From NCBI GenBank assembly GCA_009885415.1, contig VFKU01000243.1:1-5100 (forward strand): DNA of 5,100 nucleotides. Reading direction: 5' to 3'. Both the position numbers and the translations under genes were made by a program. Below are positions 1 to 5,100 of this stretch, in pieces (the stretch's first letter is position 1; the number at the start of each line of letters is the position of its first letter). Source of the stretch: Rhodothermota bacterium (GTDB lineage: Bacteria; Hydrogenedentota; Hydrogenedentia; Hydrogenedentales; GCA-2746185). A model generated the notes under the pieces. It ran no database searches. It was not told where the DNA came from and saw only the letters and a program-made list of their open reading frames with translations.

Positions 1-1
1 C

Positions 2-283
2 GAGACCACGAACGGTTCGGTGTCCGTGCGCCTCTTGGCCGACGCGAAGCTCGCCGACGTCAGCCTGCGCAGCGTGAACGGAAGCGTCAAACTCTACGTG
101 CCAGAAACGGCGGGTTTTCACTTGGACGCGCGCACGATCAATGGATCAGTAAATTGCGATCTGCCCCTCGCAAGCGTTTCGGAACAAACGCGCAAACGTC
201 TTGAGGGCGTCGTTGGCGCGCCGGGTGCTCACGTGGAATTGAGCACTACAAACGGCAGCGTGTTGATCGCTATCACCGAATAA
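2..283 (+). CDS. C-terminal part of a DUF4097-like repeat protein (5' end outside window)
   Basis: The reading frame is open from the left edge and ends at TAA 281-283, giving 93 visible residues. Four copies of a T/S-x-N-G-S-V motif are seen with Asn at visible residues 4, 26, 47 and 84, each followed by alternating hydrophobic residues (for example VKLYV). The roughly 21-22 residue spacing of the first three suggests stacked beta-strands of a solenoid. This matches the DUF4097/putative adhesin family (polypeptides with repeated T-x-N-G-S/D-I/V turns), whose biochemical role is poorly defined; many members are exported or sit near membrane regulators. The third-to-fourth spacing is 37 residues because of a charged segment (SEQTRKRLEG). 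The true start, and any signal peptide, lie upstream. An internal GTG at position 20 is in frame but falls inside a repeat and is not a credible start. It converges on the sulfatase with 25 bp between stops; I see no strong terminator there. The family call is fairly confident; the function is unknown. Confidence 0.72.
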   Translation, partial: ETTNGSVSVRLLADAKLADVSLRSVNGSVKLYVPETAGFHLDARTINGSVNCDLPLASVSEQTRKRLEGVVGAPGAHVELSTTNGSVLIAITE

Positions 284-308
284 TCACGACTCTTTCGAGA
301 TGCGCCGA

Positions 309-629
309 TCAGGCGACTCGGCTATCGGGAATCGGGCGGCGGGTTCTCCGGACTTTGCGCGCACCCGCGACGCCCCAAACGAAGAGCATCGCGGCGATCG
401 CGAGTACTCTGCCGTAGAAAGTCAGGGGAATCCAGAGTGCCGCCCGCACGAGCGTACGTGCCGCCGGCCGCGGCCCGATCCATTGCGCCACCGGAGGACT
501 CAGTCGATAGTAGGCATCCGTAAACGCGGTGCCGGCGGAATGCGTTAGCAGCCAGCGATCCCGGAACCCACGCAGCGTACCGAGCTCCGCGGCAAGTGGC
601 GTTCCATACGCCGCCGTCGCGATGAAACA
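309..629 (-). other. CFI-box C-terminal domain with membrane segment and basic tail
   Basis: Residues 675-722 start with CFIATAAYGTP and continue through LRGFRDRWLL and an AYYRLSPP stretch, the pattern of the CFI-box-CTERM domain found at the extreme C-terminus of otherwise unrelated exported proteins. It is followed by two short hydrophobic halves (about 737-746 and 749-764, separated by an Arg) and a basic cluster, RKVRRTRR at 765-772. That order (conserved Cys motif, hydrophobic helix, basic end) resembles C-terminal surface-sorting or anchoring signals. Membrane anchoring or sorting is inference; the domain's function is not established as far as I recall. Confidence 0.7.
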
Positions 630-2651
630 TAATCCATCCCCATCCGGCGGCTCGCTTCCGTTTCGCGATGCGTCCACCGCCGCGCGCACGAAACCCTCCA
701 GGCCCGTCCCCGCGACGAGAGCGTTTTCATACTCCTGTGCGTTCGTAAGACCGTCCATATCCGCGTCTCCCGTACCGGCGAGCGGCTCCTCGATGCCGCG
801 AGGGCCCGAGCGAAGGGCCGGCGGCGTGAAAGGATCCGTCGGAAAACATGCGCCGGCCGATTCGCAGAAGACGGACTGATACCCCCCCTCCAGCGATTCG
901 CCAAAACGATCGGCGAAAGCGCCGATCAGAAATTCGCGCAGCGCGCTGCTCGAAGAGAACGCCACCGTCAACAACGCGCGGAGACTCCGGGCGCGTTGAA
1001 AGTCGTTTCGATCGAAGGCGTCGAGGTTTTGGGCGTAGGCGCTGAGGAGCGCGTCTCGCAGGATTTCATCGTCGCCACGTCCTTGACCGACGCCGATCGC
1101 CAACGCGACATGCGCGCGGACCGGCATCCCTTCCACCAATACTTCACTGGCATCTCCCGGCAAGAGGCCGGTGATCCCGTCCTGTGCCTCGCCGGCGGCC
1201 TCGGCGATATCGGGAAACGCGGGCGGGTTGTAGGCGTTGAGGGTCATGCTGTACAGATAGGTGCCCAGCCGCCGCTGAACACCGGCGATCTCCGGGCGGT
1301 CGATCAGATTGGTGGTCTCTTTGGGATCTTGAAGCCCATCGAACAGAAGCCGGATGTCCCATTCCGAATAAATGTAGCGCCCATCCCACACCGCCGCGAA
1401 GTTGGGCGGAAGAAGTCTCGTCAGGCTGATCCATACCGCAGGGCGGCCCGGTCCTATGCCGCCGAGGGCCCAGTCGCTCATGTCCAAGCCCTGCATGCGC
1501 CAGGGCACGGGAAGGTCCGCCAAGTTAAGAATCGTCGGCGCGAGATCGACCGTGCCGGCGAGCGCGCTCACTTCCTTCCCTGCTGGAATGCGCGCGGGCC
1601 ATCGCATGATGAGCGGTACGCGAAACGCGTTAGCGGACGGCAACCCCTTCCCCTGGAATTGGGAAGGTACGAAATTGAACCAATCGTCCCAGTGGCTGCC
1701 GAGGAAATTTCCGTTGTCGCCGGCGAAAACGATCAGGGTATTGTCTGCCTCGCCGAGTTCCTCGAGGTCGCTCATCATGTGACCGATCTCGTCGTCGAGG
1801 AACGAAACCATTGCGTAATATACATGGAGGATGTTTCGCGCGTGGGCCTCTTGTTCGGACGTCAGGTTCGCAGGCATCCAGGGGGGCAGGGGCAACGTTT
1901 CCGGGTCATACAGGTCCAGAAATTCGGGCGGCGCCACCATCGGAACGTGGGGCTCGCCGAACGAGACTTGATACATCCAGGGTTCGCCCACCAACGCGTG
2001 CCGCTCGACAAACTCACGAAGGATTGCGCGCTGAAATCGCAGATCCCACCCGAATTCAGGCACGGGGGTAAACACCGGCGGTTCGACCCCTTCCTCCCAA
2101 TAGAAAGGGTCGGTGTGGATCGGGCAACATTCGAATCCAAAGAACTCCTGGTAGCCCCGGCGGCGCTCTCCCGGGGGCACGTAGGAGAGTTCGCGCGGGC
2201 GGAAATTCAGCGACGGATTTCCAAGCGCGTCCGTGCCGCCGTCCATGTGCCACTTGCCGACGTAGCCCGTCTTATACCCCGCCCGCGAAAATACTTCCGC
2301 AAGGTACGTCGTGTGCGGAGGATTCAAGAAAAGGTTGTTCATACCCGCACCGTGTACAGGCGCGTAGAGGCCCGTCTGGAGCGTGGCTCGGCTGGGCGTG
2401 CAGACCGGATGGTTCGCGACGAAGCGCGTAAACCGTACGCCCTCGCGGGCCAAACGATCGAGATTGGGCGTCTTGACGACCCCATCGCTTTCGCTGCCGA
2501 GAGCCGCATACATGTGATCGTCCGAATACAAAATAAGGACGTTGGGTTGTCCGCCGGTTCCGCGGACCAGCGATGGAAGCTGAGCGGATGCAGAAATCGC
2601 GCACAGGATAAGCAGGACTCCGCCGTAACACGACCGCGTGATATTGCTCAC
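309..2651 (-). CDS. Secreted sulfatase with CFI-box C-terminal tail
   Basis: This 780-residue protein is a type I (formylglycine) sulfatase, hydrolysing sulfate esters outside the cytoplasm. A signal peptide spans about residues 1-23 (hydrophobic GGVLLILCAIS, cleavage likely ASA/Q). The catalytic domain covers about 35-470: NVLILYSDD with metal ligands D44-D45, C84-T-P-S-R88 where C84 would be oxidised to formylglycine, GKWH at 132-135, EPH with H235, a GDNG motif with D312-N313, and RVPLIMRWP near 344-352. Sulfatases are usually about 450-600 residues. The extra 300 here comprise a helical segment, a D-x-D-x-D-G calcium-loop-like stretch at 629-634, a CFI-box from C675, and a hydrophobic segment ending in RKVRRTRR. 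The start is GTG 2651-2649, with GGAGG just upstream and an in-frame TAG seven codons before it. The substrate cannot be read from the sequence; the overall look is of the iduronate-2-sulfatase/heparan-sulfatase-like group common in polysaccharide degraders. A maturase must be encoded elsewhere. Confidence 0.93.
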   Translation of the reverse strand: MSNITRSCYGGVLLILCAISASAQLPSLVRGTGGQPNVLILYSDDHMYAALGSESDGVVKTPNLDRLAREGVRFTRFVANHPVCTPSRATLQTGLYAPVHGAGMNNLFLNPPHTTYLAEVFSRAGYKTGYVGKWHMDGGTDALGNPSLNFRPRELSYVPPGERRRGYQEFFGFECCPIHTDPFYWEEGVEPPVFTPVPEFGWDLRFQRAILREFVERHALVGEPWMYQVSFGEPHVPMVAPPEFLDLYDPETLPLPPWMPANLTSEQEAHARNILHVYYAMVSFLDDEIGHMMSDLEELGEADNTLIVFAGDNGNFLGSHWDDWFNFVPSQFQGKGLPSANAFRVPLIMRWPARIPAGKEVSALAGTVDLAPTILNLADLPVPWRMQGLDMSDWALGGIGPGRPAVWISLTRLLPPNFAAVWDGRYIYSEWDIRLLFDGLQDPKETTNLIDRPEIAGVQRRLGTYLYSMTLNAYNPPAFPDIAEAAGEAQDGITGLLPGDASEVLVEGMPVRAHVALAIGVGQGRGDDEILRDALLSAYAQNLDAFDRNDFQRARSLRALLTVAFSSSSALREFLIGAFADRFGESLEGGYQSVFCESAGACFPTDPFTPPALRSGPRGIEEPLAGTGDADMDGLTNAQEYENALVAGTGLEGFVRAAVDASRNGSEPPDGDGLCFIATAAYGTPLAAELGTLRGFRDRWLLTHSAGTAFTDAYYRLSPPVAQWIGPRPAARTLVRAALWIPLTFYGRVLAIAAMLFVWGVAGARKVRRTRRPIPDSRVA
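729..770 (-). other. Calcium-loop-like repeat within the sulfatase
   Basis: Residues 628-641 read G-D-A-D-M-D-G-L-T-N-A-Q-E-Y. The D-x-D-x-D-G-L-T-N-x-x-E-Y pattern is that of bacterial thrombospondin type 3-like or dockerin-like calcium loops. Such loops often occur as linkers in secreted proteins of planctomycete-like bacteria. Only one clear copy is present; a weaker PPDGDGL stretch (668-674) leads straight into the CFI-box. The calcium-binding role is inferred from the pattern. Confidence 0.6.
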
Positions 2652-2653
2652 GT

Positions 2654-2668
2654 CCCTCCAATCCTCCC
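2654..2668 (-). promoter_or_regulatory. Ribosome-binding site of the sulfatase gene
   Basis: Reading leftward, GGGAGG (2668-2663) and GGAGGG (2659-2654) lie 11 and 2 bases before the GTG start at 2651-2649. The farther one has the more usual spacing. They support the GTG start, which otherwise could be missed because the next in-frame ATG is well inside the catalytic domain. Confidence 0.6.
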
Positions 2669-2705
2669 ACTAACAACTCCGCAGGCGTGCAGCGGCGGAG
2701 CACTA

Positions 2706-2734
2706 ATTTTATCAGTCTAACATGGGCGTGCCCC
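2706..2734 (-). promoter_or_regulatory. Weak promoter candidate for the sulfatase gene
   Basis: An AT-rich patch in a GC-rich surround contains TAAAAT (2711-2706 read leftward), one mismatch from TATAAT. Seventeen bases upstream is GGGGCA, which matches the TTGACA box at only three positions. A transcript would begin near 2699 and have a leader of about 48 bases. The -10 is reasonable and the -35 is poor, so this is a guess. Confidence 0.2.
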
Positions 2735-2837
2735 TGCGGCCCCGCCCGCCGCCGAAGTCAGTCGGTTGCGCCCGAGGGCCCCGGCCCAGCGCATGGCCTC
2801 TGGAGCAAATTGACAAATCTCAAGCGCGAACTCTAGA

Positions 2838-2882
2838 CGCTATCGGAGAAACTCCGCCTTTTTGTCATTCTGAGCGATAGCG
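2838..2882. repeat. 8-bp perfect inverted repeat enclosing the terminator-like hairpin
   Basis: CGCTATCG at 2838-2845 is the exact reverse complement of CGATAGCG at 2875-2882. The left arm shares two bases with the terminator-like stem and the right arm covers the loop and one inner stem of the palindromic repeat. The long-range pairing therefore excludes both local hairpins. It may be chance or may mark the ends of one composite element. Confidence 0.4.
2844..2863 (+). terminator. Rho-independent terminator-like hairpin reading rightward
   Basis: CGGAG (2844-2848) and CTCCG (2852-2856) form a perfect 5-bp stem with an AAA loop, followed by CC and five T's (2859-2863). The T-run is on the rightward side, so termination would act on plus-strand transcripts. 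No plus-strand gene ends nearby; the last one stops at 283. The flanking genes are both leftward. It could stop antisense transcription or be part of the adjacent repeat element. The stem is short. Confidence 0.4.
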
Positions 2883-2890
2883 AAGAATCT
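2864..2890 (+). repeat. Palindromic GTCATTCTGAGC-type intergenic repeat
   Basis: The element begins GTCATTCTGAGC and ends GAAGAATCT. From memory, elements of this form recur in intergenic regions of several unrelated bacterial groups; only this one copy lies in the window. The core 2867-2888 folds as ATTCT/AGAAT (5 bp), two tandem G-A mismatches, a G-C and a C-G pair, and a GATA loop. The mismatches are G-A only on the plus strand, so that strand forms the better structure. It starts 18 bp beyond the dienelactone hydrolase stop codon. Confidence 0.55.
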
Positions 2891-2908
2891 CGCACACCAG
2901 AAGCCGCG

Positions 2909-3703
2909 TTATTTTTTTGCCGCCTCAAGGTGCTTCCGGAAAAACTCGACCGTCATCGGCCATGCATTTTTCGCGCCTTCCAGGTTGGCTTCGTTGGCGG
3001 TCTGCGCGCGCAGAAAGCCGTGGCCGGCGCCGGGGAGCATTGTATATTCGAAGCTGCGGCCCAGGCGATCGAGTTCCTTCTTCGCCGGCTCGACCGTGAC
3101 GTTGACGCGCGCGTCGTTTTCCGCGAAGAGTCCAAGGATCGGCGCCTTGACCCCGGCCAGTTCTTCATTGCTCGGCGCCGTGCCGTAATACACGACGGCC
3201 GCGTCGAGCGCGGGCTGCGCAGTGGCATAGAGCCAACTCGCGCTGCCGCCCCAGCAGAAGCCGACCGACCCCATCTTGCCCGTCGCCGCGGGAATTTTCA
3301 GCGCGTACTCGCGCACGGCGTTGAGCCGCTCGACGATTTGGTCCTTCGTCAGCGCGCGGACCGTCGCCATGGGGTTGCCCTCCATGCCCGTGACCATGTC
3401 CGGCGCGAGCGCGATGAAGCCCTGCGCGGCGAACTGGTCAGCCACGGAATTCACCCAATCCGTCGCGCCGAAAATCTCGTGAATGACAATGATGACCGGC
3501 GCCTTGTCGGGCCGCTCGGGGAACACGACGAAGGTGTTCACGTCGCCGCCGCTGGGCAGCTTGATGCGGACAAATTCCTGGTGCCGCGTCGAGGCCTTGA
3601 GCGCCGCGGCCGCGGTCTCCTGGTTCGGCGGCATTGGAGAGTCCTGGGCGGAAGCGATTCCGGCGGCGAGCAGCGCGACTAGGGCGATAGTTTTCGACAA
3701 CAT
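2909..3703 (-). CDS. Secreted dienelactone hydrolase-family protein
   Basis: This 264-residue alpha/beta hydrolase belongs to the dienelactone hydrolase family, which opens lactone or ester bonds. The catalytic triad is C150 in GFCWGG, D197 in AENDARV and H228 in GAGHGF. E76 in the IHEIFG motif matches the glutamate that holds the cysteine in Pseudomonas DLH. R232, four residues after the histidine, matches DLH R206, but no clear counterpart of R81 is seen, so the substrate may differ from dienelactone. Residues 1-19 form a signal peptide (LSKTIALVALLAAGIASA, cleavage before Q20), so the enzyme acts outside the cytoplasm. The start at ATG 3703-3701 is chosen because GGAGG lies seven bases upstream and the signal peptide follows at once. 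The same frame stays open to 4090, but that would overlap the kinase gene. The gene ends A-A-K-K-stop in a run of seven A's. It lies 82 bp downstream of the kinase in the same direction. Confidence 0.92.
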   Translation of the reverse strand: MLSKTIALVALLAAGIASAQDSPMPPNQETAAAALKASTRHQEFVRIKLPSGGDVNTFVVFPERPDKAPVIIVIHEIFGATDWVNSVADQFAAQGFIALAPDMVTGMEGNPMATVRALTKDQIVERLNAVREYALKIPAATGKMGSVGFCWGGSASWLYATAQPALDAAVVYYGTAPSNEELAGVKAPILGLFAENDARVNVTVEPAKKELDRLGRSFEYTMLPGAGHGFLRAQTANEANLEGAKNAWPMTVEFFRKHLEAAKK

Positions 3704-3711
3704 GACAATGA

Positions 3712-3716
3712 CCTCC
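3712..3716 (-). promoter_or_regulatory. Ribosome-binding site of the dienelactone hydrolase gene
   Basis: GGAGG read leftward, seven bases before ATG 3703-3701. It decides the start in favour of the signal-peptide Met over the much farther upstream Met in the same open frame. I see no convincing promoter or terminator in the 82-bp gap 3704-3785. Confidence 0.8.
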
Positions 3717-3785
3717 GGCAGTGGCGGTGCTTTGATACCGATCACAACGTCCAGTGTTCCATATTCCGATCGAAATCTCCACAAA

Positions 3786-5099
3786 TCAGGAGAGTCCGCA
3801 GGCCTTGCGCCACGCGGCATAACGGCCATCGCGCTCATCGCTCGACAGGCGCGGCGCGAAAACCTGGTCCACGCGCCGCATCGCGGCGGCTTCGGCCGGC
3901 GAGATGATGTCAACGCCCTCCCCCGCGAGCATCGCCGCACCGAAGGCGGTGGCTTCGATGGGCGACATCCGCTCGACCGGCTGCCCGAGAATGTCGGCTT
4001 GCAACTGCATGAGCAGATCGCTGGCAGAGGCGCCGCCATCGACGCGAAGCGCTTGCGGCCGTGGAAGGCCCGTGCCCGCATAGATTGCATCGAGGACCTC
4101 GCGCACGCGAAACGCGATCCCTTCGAGCATCGCGCGCACCAAGTGTTCGCGGCGCGTCCCGCGTGTGAGTCCCGTGATCAATCCGCGCCGCGCCGCGTCG
4201 CCGTGCGGCGTTCCGAGGCCCTGGAGCGCGGGCAACACAGACACGCCGCCGCTGTCCTCGGCCTCCGCGCCGACGATGCTGGCCTGCGCGGGATCGTCGA
4301 GTAACCCGAGGCCGCCGCTCAGCCAATCGAGCACAGCGCCCGCCGTAATCACCATGCCTTCGACGCAGTATTCCGTCACGCCGCCGCGACGGCAGAGCAC
4401 GAGCGGATAGGTGCCCGCCGCCATCACGATTCCGCCGCCGCTGTGTACGTCCGCCGTCGCCGAAGTGCCGTAGGTGACTTTGCCATCGCCGGGCGCACGG
4501 CAGCCCTCCGCGAGTGCGGCGCACTGCTGATCGCCCACGATCGCGGCGATGGGCACCGGCGCGCCGAGCACGTCGGGCGCGGTCTCGCCATGCCGCCCGG
4601 CCGTGTCCACAAGACGTGGAAAAAATTCGACTGGCAAGTGCTGTAACGCGATGAGCGCCGCGTCCCATCCGCCAGTCACGTAATCGAAGTACGCCGTCGC
4701 ACAGGCCTGCGAGGGATCGGTCGCGTGAATCGCGCCGCCGGAGAGGCGATACACGAGATAAGAATCGATATTGCCCCACGCGAGTTCGCCTGCATTGGCG
4801 CGACGACGGCCGTCCGGCACGGAGTCGATCGCGGCCTCGAGTTTTGCTGCGGCGGATTGCGGCATCACGAAGAAGCCCGCGTCGCGCAGCTGAGCCGAGC
4901 GCTCGGTGCCGCGCAGGTCCTGCCAGCTAATCAGCGGCGTCAACGCGCGACCGCTCGCGCGCTCCCACACGACGCAACTCGCGCGCTGCGTGGTGACGCC
5001 GATCGCGGCTACGTCAGCCGCGCGCAATTTCGCTTCGCGCAAGGCCTGCTGCAAGAGCATGCGCGTGGTGCTGAAGATGAGCTCGGCGTCCTGCTCGAC
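3786..5099 (-). CDS. FGGY-family carbohydrate kinase, glycerol kinase-like (N-terminus outside window)
   Basis: The frame is open to the right edge, giving 437 visible residues; the stop is TGA 3788-3786. About 45-60 N-terminal residues, including the first phosphate-binding D-Q-G-T-T-type motif, are missing. The visible start (VEQDAELIF) matches the V-E-H-D-x-x-E-I-W region of glycerol kinases. Further matches are IGVTTQR at 33-39, W59-Q-D, VGDQQ with catalytic D190, YGTS at 210-213, the FGGY signature from RGLITGLTRG, and LRVDGGAS/LMQLQADILG. The family phosphorylates sugars or polyols with ATP in the cytoplasm. Aligned by eye to E. coli GlpK, R83, W103 and D245 are kept, but E84, Y135 and F270 are replaced by A40, Q81 and T215, and about ten residues are missing before Q81. 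Glycerol is thus an unlikely substrate and I give no gene symbol. The Met at 5060 is internal. It may share a transcript with the dienelactone hydrolase gene downstream. Confidence 0.9.
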   Translation of the reverse strand, partial: VEQDAELIFSTTRMLLQQALREAKLRAADVAAIGVTTQRASCVVWERASGRALTPLISWQDLRGTERSAQLRDAGFFVMPQSAAAKLEAAIDSVPDGRRRANAGELAWGNIDSYLVYRLSGGAIHATDPSQACATAYFDYVTGGWDAALIALQHLPVEFFPRLVDTAGRHGETAPDVLGAPVPIAAIVGDQQCAALAEGCRAPGDGKVTYGTSATADVHSGGGIVMAAGTYPLVLCRRGGVTEYCVEGMVITAGAVLDWLSGGLGLLDDPAQASIVGAEAEDSGGVSVLPALQGLGTPHGDAARRGLITGLTRGTRREHLVRAMLEGIAFRVREVLDAIYAGTGLPRPQALRVDGGASASDLLMQLQADILGQPVERMSPIEATAFGAAMLAGEGVDIISPAEAAAMRRVDQVFAPRLSSDERDGRYAAWRKACGLS

Positions 5100-5100
5100 G

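Noticed and set aside
996..2720. Long plus-strand open frame of 574 codons antisense to the sulfatase
   Set aside because: It lies opposite a gene with intact sulfatase motifs, has Arg/His/Gly-rich composition typical of antisense reading of GC-rich genes, and shows no domain or ribosome-binding site.
2722..2790. GC-rich short inverted repeats such as GGGCCCCGGCCC
   Set aside because: In a stretch this rich in G and C short imperfect palindromes are expected by chance; none has a T-run or a convincing long stem.
2810..2838. TTGACA on the plus strand as a promoter -35 box
   Set aside because: At 17-18 bp spacing the -10 position holds CTAGAC/TAGACG, a poor match, and the transcript would meet the terminator-like hairpin at once.
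3704..4090. Extension of the hydrolase frame upstream to a Met at 4090
   Set aside because: The extra 129 residues overlap the kinase gene and are Arg/Ser/Pro-rich; the Met at 3703 has a good ribosome-binding site and a signal peptide directly after it.
2930..4304. Two plus-strand open frames (2930-3682 and 3483-4304) antisense to the hydrolase and kinase
   Set aside because: Both are opposite genes with clear catalytic motifs, overlap each other, and have Arg-rich sequences without recognisable domains.
5058..5060. Met at 5060 as the kinase start
   Set aside because: The 13 codons upstream in frame still match the conserved V-E-x-D-x-E region of glycerol kinases, so the gene continues past the right edge.
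1..5100. CRISPR arrays, tRNA or rRNA genes, transposases, phage genes or a defence system
   Set aside because: I scanned for regular repeats, cloverleaf-like segments and mobile-element proteins on both strands and saw none.

Overview
The window is GC-rich bacterial DNA with four protein-coding genes, two of them cut by the window edges, plus one structured intergenic region. The organism is probably an uncultured, sulfatase-rich Gram-negative lineage such as Candidatus Hydrogenedentota or a planctomycete-like group. This is inference from three things: the sulfatase with a CFI-box C-terminal tail, signal peptides on two genes, and the overall GC content. No rRNA or other marker gene is present to fix it.

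Layout from left to right. At 2-283 (+) is the C-terminal 93 residues of a protein with repeated N-G-S-V strands, resembling the DUF4097/putative adhesin family. It converges on a large secreted sulfatase at 309-2651 (-), leaving only 25 bp between the stop codons. The sulfatase has an N-terminal signal peptide, an intact C-T-P-S-R formylglycine motif, a long linker with a calcium-loop-like repeat, and a CFI-box/membrane/basic-tail C-terminus. A 257-bp intergenic region (2652-2908) follows. It holds the sulfatase ribosome-binding site, a weak promoter candidate, a terminator-like hairpin that reads rightward with no gene to terminate, and a GTCATTCTGAGC-type palindromic repeat whose fold includes tandem G-A pairs. 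Then come a secreted dienelactone hydrolase-family protein (2909-3703, -) and an FGGY-family kinase related to glycerol kinase (3786 to the right edge, -).

The kinase and the hydrolase run in the same direction, 82 bp apart with no obvious terminator between them, so they may be co-transcribed. The kinase keeps the catalytic aspartate but has lost several residues that contact glycerol in E. coli GlpK, so its substrate is unlikely to be glycerol. A loose catabolic theme (polysaccharide or ester desulfation, lactone or ester hydrolysis, sugar or polyol phosphorylation) is possible, but nothing ties the genes into one pathway. I found no tRNA, rRNA, CRISPR array, transposase or phage gene. I do not see a clearly new defence or mobile system. 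The most unusual items are the intergenic repeat cluster, the sulfatase tail and the altered kinase pocket.
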